From contig CABHOV010000034.1 in NCBI GenBank assembly GCA_902168185.1, positions 186,001-250,000 on the forward strand: 64,000 nt of DNA, given 5' to 3'. This document shows positions 36,980 to 47,375 of this stretch, one piece after another (within the stretch, counting starts at the first letter, position 1; the number at the start of each line of letters is the position of its first letter). The stretch is from an uncultured Bacteroides sp. (lineage in GTDB: Bacteria > Bacteroidota > Bacteroidia > Cytophagales > Cyclobacteriaceae). Below the pieces are notes generated by a model that saw nothing but the letters and a program-made list of their open reading frames with translations, did not search any database and was not told the DNA's origin. Made by a program: the position numbers and the translations under genes.

Positions 36980-39900
36980 TTACTCTTCCATGGTAATGTA
37001 TATATCACGGAGCTTTCGAATAGTATCATTAGATGGAGTTTGCCACATACCCCGTTGTATAGCTTCGAGCAAGCGCTCACTCATGTCGCGCAATGCCAGG
37101 GGATTTGCCTTCTCAATGAAAGCGTGGGTATCTTCATTGAACAGATACGCTTGTGCGATCTCTTCATACATAAAATCCTCTACGAGGTCGGTAGTAGCAT
37201 CGTACGCAAACATATAGTCGAGCGTAGCAGCCATTTCAAAAGCTCCTTTATAGCCATGACGCTTCACACCTTCAATCCATTTAGGATTTACAACGCGCGA
37301 TCTGAACACTTTCAGCAGCTCTTGCTTCAGTGATTTTATCTTGGGGTTATCCGGACGGGCGTGATCGCCAAAATATATAGCCGGTTGTTCACCACGCTCT
37401 TGCTGCACAGCGTTGGCTAGTCCACCCTGAAACTGGTAGTAATCATCAGAGTCCAGAATATCGTGTTCACGATTGTCCTGGTTCTGCACAACGGCCTGTA
37501 TATGCGCCAATTGATTTCTGAATGTATGCGTAGCCGAAACTCCGCGTGCCTGCTTATCATATGCATAACTGCTCCAGGCTATATATGCTTCCGCCAGATC
37601 TTCTTTGCTTTCCCACGCCTGCTCATCGATCAGTGCCTGCAACCCGGCACCATAAGCACCGGGCTTCGATCCGAATACACGAAACAATGCCATCTGCTGC
37701 GCCTGTTCAGAAGTATATCCCTGCGCCAACCATTGTTCCTGATCTTTTCTGATTCGCTTTCGGATAAAATTCTCTTCATCTGTTTCGTCCAATGAAGCTA
37801 TCTTTTCCACCACGGCATTGTATAATGAAATTATATCCGGAAATGCATCTCTGAAAAAACCGGAGATACGAAGCATAACGTCAATGCGAGGCCTGCCCAG
37901 TTGAAAAAGAGGAATCACCTGAAAATCAGTAACACGCCTGTTTACGTTTTGCCAGACAGGTTTCACGCCCATCAACGCCATGGCTTGCGCTATATCATCG
38001 CCTCCCGTTCGCATAGTCGAAGTTCCCCATACCGATAATGCTATACTTTCCGGATACTCACCATGCTCCTGCATATACCGTTGCACCAATGCCGCTGCAC
38101 TTTTCGCTCCCACCTGGTATGCCGCTTCCGTTGGAATCGTACGCACATCAATGGAATAAAAGTTTTTCCCGGTAGGAAGAATATCCAGGCGACCGCGTGT
38201 TGGAGCTCCTGATCCGCCAGCAGGTATATATTTACCGGATAGTCCGTTTAGCAAATGATCAATTTCATGCGTAGTCGCCTGTAGCTTTTTAAGTGTATCA
38301 CTTAAAATATAGTTAATCACAGTAAATGTCTGCGGATATTGCGACACGATGGTATCATCATCTTGTATAGTATGACTATTGTATAACTCAAGGCTGATTG
38401 ACAACAATTCCTTGGCCTTTACTTCCAGCACCTCTACTACATCGCCATACGTGCGGTATACGATGTTAAAGATCGATTGGTTAAACGGAGTGGCGTAATC
38501 AACTTGCAGTGGATCGATCCCTATACCTATATCTCTGGCGAGAGCTTGGGTAATTCCGATACGATTAGCAGAAGGAAGACGGTGTAGCGCGATGATCAAA
38601 TCCAGTAGTTGATTACCTTCCGGGACTCTTCCAAAAATATGAAGGCCATCACGGATTTGTGCCTCCTTGATTTCACATAAGTATCCATCAAGCTTTACCA
38701 GCAACTCGTCCAGGTTATCGGAATCAATTTCGAGATCCTTCTTCAACTGGTGTTCGTTCACAAGTTTTTCAATATTACTCCGAAGTATAGCAGCGCGCTT
38801 TACATCGGCATGAAACGCTTCGTAATATTCATCAATTAAATTCTCAAGCTGCATGAGCACACCATAGGTTTCAGCGCGCGTCATGGGTGGAATAAGATGA
38901 TCGATAATCACTGCCTGCGTACGCCTCTTAGCCTGCGAACCTTCACCCGGATCATTTATAATGAATGGATAGAATTGAGGTATAGCTCCGAATATAGCAG
39001 CCGGGAAACAACTCGTGTCGCTAAGCCCCAGGCTTTTCCCGGGAAGCCATTCCAGGTTTCCGTGTTTCCCGATGTGTATAATTGCATCGGATTTGAATAT
39101 ATATTGTGTCCACCAGTAAAAAGCAAAATAATAATACGGTGGCGGCAGATCGGGTGAATGATATGCTTTGTGAACATCGATATGATATCCCCGGGAAGGC
39201 TGTATACTAACAAATACATTTCCAGAATATATACCCGGTATAGCAAAGCCATCGCCATTGAAATATGGATCTTCTTTTACATCGCCCCACTGGCTCGTGA
39301 TCTTTATCCGTAATTCTTCCGATAGCAGGTTATAAAACTGGTTAAAAGAATCAAGCGAAAGCGAAACCTGGTAAGGCCTGGTATAGCGCGAACCGAGTTC
39401 ATTGGTAATCCGCGAACCAATCACCTGCATAAGCTCTTCTGCATCCTGAGGACATGTATCACCTATATTGTACCCTTCGTTATACAGCGCCTTTATAATT
39501 TCAACGGTACTTTGTGGAGTATCCAACCCCACACCATTAGCAAGCCGACTATCTTTATTGGGATAGTTCGGAAGAATGAGTGCAATTTTCTTTTCCGTGT
39601 TTTTCTTTTGCTGAAGTGTAATCCAATTGCTCGCAAACCGCGCGACAAACTTGCAGCCCGGTATATAAGCATCATAATATACCGTACTTGAATCCGTTAA
39701 GACATCCTTATCGTTTGCTTTTTTAAAAGATATAGGCTTGGTAATGATTCTCCCATCCAACTCAGGTAACGCTACATTCATTGCGATATCGGTTGGTGAG
39801 AGACCAAAGCTTCCCTCCTTCCATGCCTGATAAGTTGATGCTGCATGAATCGCCTGGATCACCGGTACATTTATCCTTGCATAGATAAAGTCTGAGGAAT

Positions 39901-40741
39901 CCACTTCCTGAAATTGCTTGATCGAAAAGCCTGTCGTCTTGACAATCACACCCAACTTGCTTTTTTTCAATGCATCCAACACGGAAAACAATTCATTCAC
40001 CTGATATATTTCACGCAAGCTGGTAACAAAAACTATAACAGACGCTATATTTCGTTCTTTCAACTCATATACAAGGTGATGAACTGGCGCGAGGTTATTG
40101 GAAAGATAATGGGCACGGTACGCGATGATGACAGCCTCAGCGTTCTTTGCAGTTACGTGCTCTGTATTAATTATACCATCAGCAGGATGGTATAGAAAAA
40201 TCTCCGGGGCAGACAATGGTTCGTCCACTGCAAGATTTAAACTAAAGAACTTGTTAAACAGTAGTTTCAATACAGAACTACTGTTTTTCACATCCATTAC
40301 CAGAAAGTATTTCCAGAGCTGATGAAAGAACGTTGTATCAATGGAAGAACATTGTATAAGTTCATAATCCATAGAGTCATGTCCCGGAAGAAAAATAACA
40401 GGAACCTTGTGATCTCTATTTATAGCTATAACCTGTTCAACAAGATATCCGAAGTAACTTTTTCCACCGAGGATCCGCACCACAATCAGCTTTGCATTTG
40501 CCAATACTTCATCGCTATAGGTATCAACCGTAAGCTCCTGCCTGAAATTCGCGAGGTTGGATAATCGTATAGACGGAATTGAGGAATCCTGTATATATAT
40601 CTTTTTATAGGCTTCAGAAAATGTCGCGAGTTCAGTATCGCTGGCAGATAAAAATATAATATCACCCGGACTTTGACCCACATATACCACCCCGTCCTGA
40701 TTCGGACTCCATCCTCCGGGAATAGCAGAAATGAGGTGCAT
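36980..40741 (-). CDS. cobN: Cobaltochelatase CobN subunit
   Basis: The 1253-residue protein is the large subunit that inserts cobalt into hydrogenobyrinic a,c-diamide. Recognisable blocks are IHIGKHGNLEWLPGKSLGLS (about 560), NDPGEGSQAKRRTQAVIIDHLIPPMTRAETYG (about 600), IGITQALARDIGIGIDPLQVDYATPFN (about 730), and SIALSVWGTSTMRTGGDDIAQAMALMGVKPVW (about 910). ATP-driven partners are usually CobS and CobT; here a fused ChlI-ChlD protein (48096-49793) is the probable substitute. It sits 33 bases after cobW in the riboswitch operon. Confidence 0.97.
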   Translation of the reverse strand: MHLISAIPGGWSPNQDGVVYVGQSPGDIIFLSASDTELATFSEAYKKIYIQDSSIPSIRLSNLANFRQELTVDTYSDEVLANAKLIVVRILGGKSYFGYLVEQVIAINRDHKVPVIFLPGHDSMDYELIQCSSIDTTFFHQLWKYFLVMDVKNSSSVLKLLFNKFFSLNLAVDEPLSAPEIFLYHPADGIINTEHVTAKNAEAVIIAYRAHYLSNNLAPVHHLVYELKERNIASVIVFVTSLREIYQVNELFSVLDALKKSKLGVIVKTTGFSIKQFQEVDSSDFIYARINVPVIQAIHAASTYQAWKEGSFGLSPTDIAMNVALPELDGRIITKPISFKKANDKDVLTDSSTVYYDAYIPGCKFVARFASNWITLQQKKNTEKKIALILPNYPNKDSRLANGVGLDTPQSTVEIIKALYNEGYNIGDTCPQDAEELMQVIGSRITNELGSRYTRPYQVSLSLDSFNQFYNLLSEELRIKITSQWGDVKEDPYFNGDGFAIPGIYSGNVFVSIQPSRGYHIDVHKAYHSPDLPPPYYYFAFYWWTQYIFKSDAIIHIGKHGNLEWLPGKSLGLSDTSCFPAAIFGAIPQFYPFIINDPGEGSQAKRRTQAVIIDHLIPPMTRAETYGVLMQLENLIDEYYEAFHADVKRAAILRSNIEKLVNEHQLKKDLEIDSDNLDELLVKLDGYLCEIKEAQIRDGLHIFGRVPEGNQLLDLIIALHRLPSANRIGITQALARDIGIGIDPLQVDYATPFNQSIFNIVYRTYGDVVEVLEVKAKELLSISLELYNSHTIQDDDTIVSQYPQTFTVINYILSDTLKKLQATTHEIDHLLNGLSGKYIPAGGSGAPTRGRLDILPTGKNFYSIDVRTIPTEAAYQVGAKSAAALVQRYMQEHGEYPESIALSVWGTSTMRTGGDDIAQAMALMGVKPVWQNVNRRVTDFQVIPLFQLGRPRIDVMLRISGFFRDAFPDIISLYNAVVEKIASLDETDEENFIRKRIRKDQEQWLAQGYTSEQAQQMALFRVFGSKPGAYGAGLQALIDEQAWESKEDLAEAYIAWSSYAYDKQARGVSATHTFRNQLAHIQAVVQNQDNREHDILDSDDYYQFQGGLANAVQQERGEQPAIYFGDHARPDNPKIKSLKQELLKVFRSRVVNPKWIEGVKRHGYKGAFEMAATLDYMFAYDATTDLVEDFMYEEIAQAYLFNEDTHAFIEKANPLALRDMSERLLEAIQRGMWQTPSNDTIRKLRDIYITMEE

Positions 40742-40774
40742 TGTTTCGGGGTTAAAACTATACGTTTACAAATT

Positions 40775-41839
40775 CTACAGAGCGGTTACGAATTGATTTA
40801 GAAGTCGCTCGACTGATGCATTCACAGCATCCTCTAACAACTCATGTCCAATCACAACGAGCTTCGTAGCGCGCACTTCATCAGGCCGCCAATGTCTGTC
40901 AAAGTGTTTTTCAAAACGGTCGCCCACTCCTTGAATGATCATACGCATAGATTTACCGTGAACGTTGATGAATCCTTTAATACGGTATATTTCGAACTCC
41001 CGGATCAATTGCAAAAGTGCTGTCTCCAATTGCTCAGGTGTATGTGGCTGCTGTATCGTTACTACCAGCGAAGTAAAACCATCATCATGTTCATGATCTA
41101 TACCGAGGGCATGTTCTGCTTCGTGATGCGAGTAGCGTGAATCCAGATCATCTTCGGAAGCCGCATGAACACCCAATAGTATATTTGTATCTACTATACC
41201 TTTCGCAGCAGGAATGATCTTTATAGTATCGTTACGTAAATTCTTTCTGATGATTTCCCGAATATCCTCATATGTACTCTCTGCTACCAGGTCACGCTTG
41301 GAGATGATCACCAGGTCGGCACAGTTAAGTTGATCTTCGAAGAGCTCTTCGATTGGCGTCTCATGATCGAGTGAATCATCGGCCTCACGTTGCGCCTGCA
41401 CTTTTTCACGATCACATATTTCACCGGTTGCTTGCCCAACAGCATCCACTACCGTGATCACGGCATCTACCGTTACATGTGCTTTCAGATCAGGCCAGTT
41501 AACTGCACGGATCAAAGGCTTGGGCAACGCAAGTCCGGATGTCTCAATAACAATATGATCCAACTGATCTTTACGTTCCATCAGGCGAAGCATCACGGGT
41601 AAAAATTCTTCTTGCACGGTACAACACAGGCAACCGTTGGTAAGCTCGAGTATATCTTCCGCCGCACATCCACAATCCGATGATTTCAATAACTCTCCAT
41701 CAACACCAACTTCGCCAAATTCATTTACAATTACGGCAATCCGTTTTCCTTCCGGATTTTTCAATATGTGATGTAGCAGTGTAGTCTTTCCGGACCCAAG
41801 GAATCCGGTAATGATCGTGATTGGAAGTTTTTTATTCAT
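40775..41839 (-). CDS. cobW: CobW-type GTP-dependent metallochaperone
   Basis: The 354-residue G3E GTPase has Walker A GFLGSGKT (12-19), the metal motif C70-L-C-C73 (TNGCLCC), a Cys pair at SSDCGC just before it, and IVIETSGLALP. A His-rich stretch (HHEAEHALGIDHEHDDG, about 236-252) precedes the CobW C-terminal domain. CobW is thought to deliver cobalt to the chelatase, and the gene directly precedes cobN. Confidence 0.94.
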   Translation of the reverse strand: MNKKLPITIITGFLGSGKTTLLHHILKNPEGKRIAVIVNEFGEVGVDGELLKSSDCGCAAEDILELTNGCLCCTVQEEFLPVMLRLMERKDQLDHIVIETSGLALPKPLIRAVNWPDLKAHVTVDAVITVVDAVGQATGEICDREKVQAQREADDSLDHETPIEELFEDQLNCADLVIISKRDLVAESTYEDIREIIRKNLRNDTIKIIPAAKGIVDTNILLGVHAASEDDLDSRYSHHEAEHALGIDHEHDDGFTSLVVTIQQPHTPEQLETALLQLIREFEIYRIKGFINVHGKSMRMIIQGVGDRFEKHFDRHWRPDEVRATKLVVIGHELLEDAVNASVERLLNQFVTAL

Positions 41840-41873
41840 AAAGCGTATCGTTAAGATGTATAGTTTATGCGAA

Positions 41874-44330
41874 TTAAAAATGCAGTATATACTTCAACAT
41901 ATAGTTTCTGCCCATCATGTTGTAGCCGCGTTTCTCATAATAGTTTTCATCGGTTAGGTTTCCGATCATCAGGGCCATCTCACTATTTTTCTTTTTAACG
42001 CTTACGGACCAATCCAGCACCATAAAGGCCGGGTACTGAATGTCGGCATAGTTACCTGCACCGTATGCGTTGTCTGCGCTCAAATAATACGACCAATCGG
42101 TGTCGTATCTTCTCCCAACATATCTTCCGGAGAATCGTGTTGATAACCATTTCAAATTATCATAACTCACTCCGTAATTGAGTGTAAAATCTGCTACATT
42201 ATGCATGGCTAACGTTAGCGGGGCGGGCTGAAGGTATATTTCACGAATCTCCTCTGCTTTCAATATATATACACCACTGGCAAATAACTTTAAAGAGTGG
42301 CTTTTTCCCATTGCTATACCAAAGTCATACGACAGATCGAATTCGATACCCGTGAGCGTTGTGCCTTTTGCATTCGCATAAGAATTCCTGTTGCGGATCG
42401 CTGCACCTGACTCTGCCACTTGCGCGGGATACTGCGTGATACTCGATATTACATTGTTCTCAAAATTGGTATGGAAATATGTAACATCAGCCGTGATACC
42501 GGATTTATTATTTATATACCGGATACCAGCATCTACTGTGGCGCTTTGTTGATTTTTCAGATCTGCATTGCCAATCCATACATCCACCGTATCAACACCA
42601 TCCTTTTTATTCCGGTCTACTTTCGTTTCGCTATACCCGGCTATTTCAAAAATACCTACAGTAGTAAAACCCGTTCCAAAGGTTGTATGTAAAGAAACAT
42701 TCTGAAGTATAGTATAGTTGACACCCGCACTTGGATTTACAACGTTGCTCGTTTTAGATCTTGCAGGGAAAAGATTTGTACCAATCACATCATACTGTAT
42801 ATTCTCGTACCGTACACCGGCTGTTAGGTTCAGGCTATTATCTACAAAATTCAATTCACCTTGCGCATAAGCACCGGTATTGACTTGATCAAAATTCGGA
42901 CTACGTGCAGATATATTCCTTGCTATACCCAAATCGTTATAGGAAAGATTCTCTTGTTCAATGCGTGTATAATCTACTCCTATTGTTATAAAGTGATCTT
43001 TAATCTGCTGACGCGCCATCCATTGCCCACCGATCCATGTCAACTGATTATGAGCGCTGACATATTCCGATCGAACTGTAGTACTGTCATTGACGGATAC
43101 ATTGTAGTTGGTAACTTGCTCTCTTGCAGTAAAGAACTTCGCGGTCATCTCCGTTGTACTCGTAACCTTCCCTTTCGCAATAACATCGCTGCTATACCGG
43201 TCTATATCTTTCATTCCTGGACTTAGGCTTCCATCCTCTATATCTCCCGGTGTATTTACATTCTTCGCATAGAAACGATCGCCTTTTACGTCTATCCGCC
43301 AGTTACCGTTTATAGTATATCCCACTCGCGCTGATGCAGTGTAGTTGCTATAGCTTGTATTCGGTCGTGTATTGCCATCACCACGAGTATCCTCTACTGC
43401 TATATTTTGTTTACCGGTTTCCGTCCACAGGATACGATCCGCATGTTTCCAGTCAAAAGCATCCCTTAAAAGATTATTCTTCCCGAGCTTAAAATCTTTT
43501 GATTGACTATAGCTGTTGAAGCTGGCATCAAAATCAAGCCTATTGAAGATATTGCCTCCGAATGAAAATCCGCCTTGGGTAATTCCGAAACTTCCTATAC
43601 CTGCGAAGGCTCTTCCTTTCACTTCGCCATTTGTTTTCTTTGTGATGATATTAACTACACCTCCCATCGCTTGCGAACCATAGAGTGCGGATGCTGGGCC
43701 TTTCAACACTTCTATGCGCTCGACATTATTCATATCGATCGTAGCGAGATTGGTTGTTCCGGCCGGACGACCGTCAATCAATAAAAGTGTACGTTGATTG
43801 ATTCCTGAAAACTGGGGACGAAATCCTCTGATCCCTATACCGGATGATAAACCCGGATATTGAATCACATCTACACCTGCAGTTTTCTTCAGCAAGTCGG
43901 TAAGATCTGTAGCAATCGTTTTGTCTATATCATCTCTTCCGATCACTTTGATTTTCTGTGGAACATTCTCGATAAATCGGTCCGACCGCGTAGCGGTAAT
44001 GACTACTTCACTGAGTTGCTCATGACCGGCTAACATTGCTATATCTATAGTGCCACCTGCAGGAACGCTAACTTCCTGTGTTTTATAGCCTTGATATGAA
44101 AACACCAGGACAGCGCCTTGCCCTGGTATATTCATCGTATAGTACCCTATATCATTCGATGTAGTCCCAGCCGCAGAACCTTTCTGTACTATATTTACCC
44201 CTGCCAAGGGATTGCCCGACTCATCCTTCACAATGCCATTTACAATTAAATTATCCTGTGCTAAAATCAAACCTGGCATTCCTACCGTTATAAAAAGTGA
44301 CCAGTAGATAGCGCGATAAAAAAATGTCAT
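41874..44330 (-). CDS. btuB: TonB-dependent outer-membrane receptor, BtuB-like
   Basis: The 818-residue protein has a signal peptide (about 1-24), a carboxypeptidase-regulatory-like domain (about 30-110, IVKDESGNPLAGVNIVQKGSAAGTT), a plug (about 120-240, DLTDLLKKTAGVDVIQYPGLSSGIGIRGF, VERIEVLKGPASALYG) and a 22-strand-type barrel ending in Phe (MLKYILHF). It should import cobalamin across the outer membrane. Its place in the cobalamin-riboswitch operon supports that substrate over siderophores. The extra N-terminal domain is typical of Bacteroidota. Confidence 0.92.
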   Translation of the reverse strand: MTFFYRAIYWSLFITVGMPGLILAQDNLIVNGIVKDESGNPLAGVNIVQKGSAAGTTSNDIGYYTMNIPGQGAVLVFSYQGYKTQEVSVPAGGTIDIAMLAGHEQLSEVVITATRSDRFIENVPQKIKVIGRDDIDKTIATDLTDLLKKTAGVDVIQYPGLSSGIGIRGFRPQFSGINQRTLLLIDGRPAGTTNLATIDMNNVERIEVLKGPASALYGSQAMGGVVNIITKKTNGEVKGRAFAGIGSFGITQGGFSFGGNIFNRLDFDASFNSYSQSKDFKLGKNNLLRDAFDWKHADRILWTETGKQNIAVEDTRGDGNTRPNTSYSNYTASARVGYTINGNWRIDVKGDRFYAKNVNTPGDIEDGSLSPGMKDIDRYSSDVIAKGKVTSTTEMTAKFFTAREQVTNYNVSVNDSTTVRSEYVSAHNQLTWIGGQWMARQQIKDHFITIGVDYTRIEQENLSYNDLGIARNISARSPNFDQVNTGAYAQGELNFVDNSLNLTAGVRYENIQYDVIGTNLFPARSKTSNVVNPSAGVNYTILQNVSLHTTFGTGFTTVGIFEIAGYSETKVDRNKKDGVDTVDVWIGNADLKNQQSATVDAGIRYINNKSGITADVTYFHTNFENNVISSITQYPAQVAESGAAIRNRNSYANAKGTTLTGIEFDLSYDFGIAMGKSHSLKLFASGVYILKAEEIREIYLQPAPLTLAMHNVADFTLNYGVSYDNLKWLSTRFSGRYVGRRYDTDWSYYLSADNAYGAGNYADIQYPAFMVLDWSVSVKKKNSEMALMIGNLTDENYYEKRGYNMMGRNYMLKYILHF

Positions 44331-44378
44331 ATATAATAAGTAATCTGATTAATAATTCTGTTTATACTTTAAACGCTG

Positions 44379-45158
44379 TTACCCGCTTATGTTAATGTAG
44401 TTGTCAACCACATGGCTCCAGAAGTTGCCTTCGCCATTCCATTCAACGTTCAAAAAGATTCCATTCCTGGAATTCGCTATATACAGACCACGTGTACTCC
44501 CACTACTTCGCTGATACATCTTAACCCTGCTTACTTTCAAAAGAAAAAACTCAGACTCTCTGGCCGCAGCCATAATCACTTCGACCTTCTCAGAAGCACT
44601 ATTACCAGTAACCGTAGCTTTTCCGTCCATATACTGAATGCTGAATTCTTCAGAGCGTAACAATTGGTCATAATGATATATAGCAAGCTGCGAACGGTAT
44701 ACCTGGAAAATCTCTTTCAACAACGGATAGACGTTGTGTTCCCAAGGGTAAATAGCAGCACCGTAAATCTCACCTATACTTTCATCTTGATGAACAGAAA
44801 ACTCATGGCGCGTCTTCGGTTCAATATCCCGTGCCGGAAACATCTTTGTCCATCCTTTACTGAATAGAAGATTATAATCAAGATCGCCTTTTTGCTTGAG
44901 CTTGATATTAACAAACTCGTCCATCGTCTCTGTCGTCATTCGTTTATACCATGAACCTTGCGGATCCACAAACAACACGGGAGCATTTTCACATTGTCCG
45001 AGACAAAGTGTTTTTACCGTATGCGTAATCTCGTGCAAGCCTGCCATTTTTATAGCGCAACGCAGTTCACGCACACTTTCTTCGGCACCATTCTTTTTAC
45101 ACGTGCTGCCGTTGCATATAAAAACTGTATTGGTAACTTTTGTCAGGTCTTTTCCCAT
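44379..45158 (-). CDS. [2Fe-2S] ferredoxin-like protein with an unknown C-terminal domain
   Basis: About 259 residues from ATG 45158; a TTG 14 codons upstream overlapping btuD is less likely. Residues 1-80 are a thioredoxin-like [2Fe-2S] ferredoxin domain with C15, C20, C52 and C56 (FICNGSTC, TLCLGQCENAP). The remaining 180 residues (for example YGAAIYPWEHNVYPLLKEIFQVYRSQ) match nothing I know. In the B12 operon it could supply electrons for corrinoid cobalt reduction before adenosylation. That is inferred from the fold and location only. Confidence 0.82.
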   Translation of the reverse strand: MGKDLTKVTNTVFICNGSTCKKNGAEESVRELRCAIKMAGLHEITHTVKTLCLGQCENAPVLFVDPQGSWYKRMTTETMDEFVNIKLKQKGDLDYNLLFSKGWTKMFPARDIEPKTRHEFSVHQDESIGEIYGAAIYPWEHNVYPLLKEIFQVYRSQLAIYHYDQLLRSEEFSIQYMDGKATVTGNSASEKVEVIMAAARESEFFLLKVSRVKMYQRSSGSTRGLYIANSRNGIFLNVEWNGEGNFWSHVVDNYINISG

Positions 45159-45186
45159 GTATAGTATATACGTTAGCAAATTATAG

Positions 45187-46281
45187 TCACACTTTTTCAA
45201 AAGTACTCTCCTGATGAAGGAATCTATCTCTTAAATATTCAATTATACTTTCGATGGTATTGAACCGAATAGCAGTACCCTCGGATTCAAACACCCAGCA
45301 ATGTTCATGATGATGCTCTTGAATATATAGTACAGTCTCAGACGATTCCGTTATATGAAACCCCTCGCGTTCCAACGCTCTGCGTGTCCAAAAATATAGT
45401 GTACCGTCACCTTTGAGTTGTATTCTCTTGTGATCCTCGGGGGTATTTACTTTGAACGTTCCCGTCTCGCGACAAAAATCAAAGCCACTTCTATGAAATG
45501 CTTTTTCAAATGTCCCGTTGAGAATCAGGTCTTCAGGTGTTCCTGTTATCAAAGATTGGTTCGGCATCATGAGCCATATTTTATCGGCGGTCTGTAAGGC
45601 CAGATCAAGCTCATGTGTAGAAAGTAAAATTGCCTTTTTAGTTTGACGCGCCATTCTTCGTAACAGGCGTATTATTTCCACACGATTAGGCAGGTCCAGG
45701 TGTGCCGTTGGCTCATCCAGTATAATCAGTGGCGTATCTTGTATCAGCGCACGTGTGATCATTACTTTTTGTCGTTCACCATCACTTAACTGATGAATCT
45801 GTTTATCTAGGTATTTTTCTATACCGGTTGCGCGAATGGCTTCCTTAATAATTACTTTATCGTGATTGCGAAGCGTTCCAAACCAATCAGCATAAGGATA
45901 TCGCCCCAGCGTCAATACAGTATATACATTCAGGTTACCGGCTTGCACATTCTCCGCTAATACAAGGCTAAGTTTTTGCGCCAGCGTTGTCTTCTGGATG
46001 ATATTGACATCAACACCTCCTATATATACTTTTCCCTGCAGCGGATTTTGTATACCTGCCAATGTTCGAATGAGCGTACTCTTGCCAGCACCATTAGGCC
46101 CCAAGAGACAAACAAATTGCCCAGGCTGTAAGGTGAGTTCCAACGCACTACCTATGGGCGTGACCTTCCCTTTAGCCTTATAGCCTATTGAAAGATTCTG
46201 CGCACGAAGTATATCAGGCGCATTCTTTACAGATGCCTGGCGCATCACCGAAGTATAGGATATCGTATTGTCCGTATACAT
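45187..46281 (-). CDS. btuD: BtuD-like ABC importer ATPase with a C-terminal extension
   Basis: The 364-residue protein has Walker A GPNGAGKST (61-69), the signature QLSDGERQKV (about 165), Walker B LIILDEPTAHLDLP (about 190) and a switch His in LLSTHELDLAL. The ATPase ends near residue 265. About 100 further residues follow, including LYIQEHHHEHCWVFES, which BtuD and FhuC proteins lack. It would drive corrinoid import with BtuC, encoded one base upstream. Confidence 0.92.
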   Translation of the reverse strand: MYTDNTISYTSVMRQASVKNAPDILRAQNLSIGYKAKGKVTPIGSALELTLQPGQFVCLLGPNGAGKSTLIRTLAGIQNPLQGKVYIGGVDVNIIQKTTLAQKLSLVLAENVQAGNLNVYTVLTLGRYPYADWFGTLRNHDKVIIKEAIRATGIEKYLDKQIHQLSDGERQKVMITRALIQDTPLIILDEPTAHLDLPNRVEIIRLLRRMARQTKKAILLSTHELDLALQTADKIWLMMPNQSLITGTPEDLILNGTFEKAFHRSGFDFCRETGTFKVNTPEDHKRIQLKGDGTLYFWTRRALEREGFHITESSETVLYIQEHHHEHCWVFESEGTAIRFNTIESIIEYLRDRFLHQESTFEKV

Positions 46282-46282
46282 C

Positions 46283-47374
46283 TTAGCTGAAGGAGGATCG
46301 TATATTCTTCTGTTTCAGAATTACCCACATCACGACAGGCGAGCCAATGATTGCCGTGACAGCATTAATCGGCAATATTGAATGATGCCCCGGTAACTGT
46401 GCCACAATATCACACACCAACATGATCGTGGCCCCCAAGAGACAACAGGAAGGAACCAGCACGCGATGATCGGAAGTATTTAAAACTGCTCGGCAGAGAT
46501 GCGGCACTGCTATACCTATAAATCCGATCGGGCCACAAAAACCGGTGATCGCTCCGGCCAGAAGGCTTGTTGAAATGATGATGAGTATCTTCACCACCTT
46601 TAAGTTCAATCCCATGCTGGCAGCATAGCTTTCACCCAGCAATAGAAGATTCAAAAACTTGGAAGATATAAAGGCAAGTGCTATACCTATGAGAATTGCA
46701 ATGGATAGTATATTTAGCTGTGAGCTTGACACACCTCCCAGGCTTCCGAAAGTCCACATGAGGTAATCCTGAATTTGTTCGGGCTCACTGAAATACTGCC
46801 ATATACTTACAACAGCGATAATGAGGTTCGATAGCATTAGTCCGACAATCAGAAGTATAACATTATCCCGGATGCGTAATGATAATCCGATGATCATTAA
46901 CAGTACAATAGCGGAACCTATGGCTGCAGCGAGTATAATTAACCAGCTCCCTCCTATACCAAGCTGACGAATGGCAACGTTGCTGGTTACATGTCCTGTG
47001 CCCAACATTAATATAGCGACACCGAAACTCGCACCCGATGTAACACCTAGTACAGAAGGACCTGCCAACGGGTTTCTAAAAAGCGTTTGCATTTGTAATC
47101 CGCTTACGGATAGCGCTGACCCTGCAAGTATAGCAGTGAGTGCTTTTGGTATCCGTATGTTCTGCACAATCGTAAGCCACGCTATATTTCCAGAACCCTG
47201 ACCGGTTAATATCTTTATAACTTCCGTAACGGGTATAGTTACCGAGCCGAGGACCAGGTCAAGCACCAGGAAAAACAACACCGAAAAAATCATTGCAACT
47301 ATCCACGAAAACTTTGGAGTTAAAGCAGGAAGCTCAAGCTCATCGAAGGGTATAGATTTAGTGATCTCTGCCAT
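46283..47374 (-). CDS. btuC: BtuC-like ABC importer permease (FecCD family)
   Basis: The 363-residue protein has about ten membrane helices. FecCD landmarks are RIPKALTAILAGSALSVSGLQMQTLFRNPLAGPSVLGVTSGASFGVA and ITGFCGPIGFIGIAVPHLCRAV. It would form the inner-membrane channel for corrinoids with BtuD, the next gene. Iron-siderophore permeases look alike; the riboswitch and neighbours decide for B12. Confidence 0.94.
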   Translation of the reverse strand: MAEITKSIPFDELELPALTPKFSWIVAMIFSVLFFLVLDLVLGSVTIPVTEVIKILTGQGSGNIAWLTIVQNIRIPKALTAILAGSALSVSGLQMQTLFRNPLAGPSVLGVTSGASFGVAILMLGTGHVTSNVAIRQLGIGGSWLIILAAAIGSAIVLLMIIGLSLRIRDNVILLIVGLMLSNLIIAVVSIWQYFSEPEQIQDYLMWTFGSLGGVSSSQLNILSIAILIGIALAFISSKFLNLLLLGESYAASMGLNLKVVKILIIISTSLLAGAITGFCGPIGFIGIAVPHLCRAVLNTSDHRVLVPSCCLLGATIMLVCDIVAQLPGHHSILPINAVTAIIGSPVVMWVILKQKNIRSSFS

Positions 47375-47375
47375 A

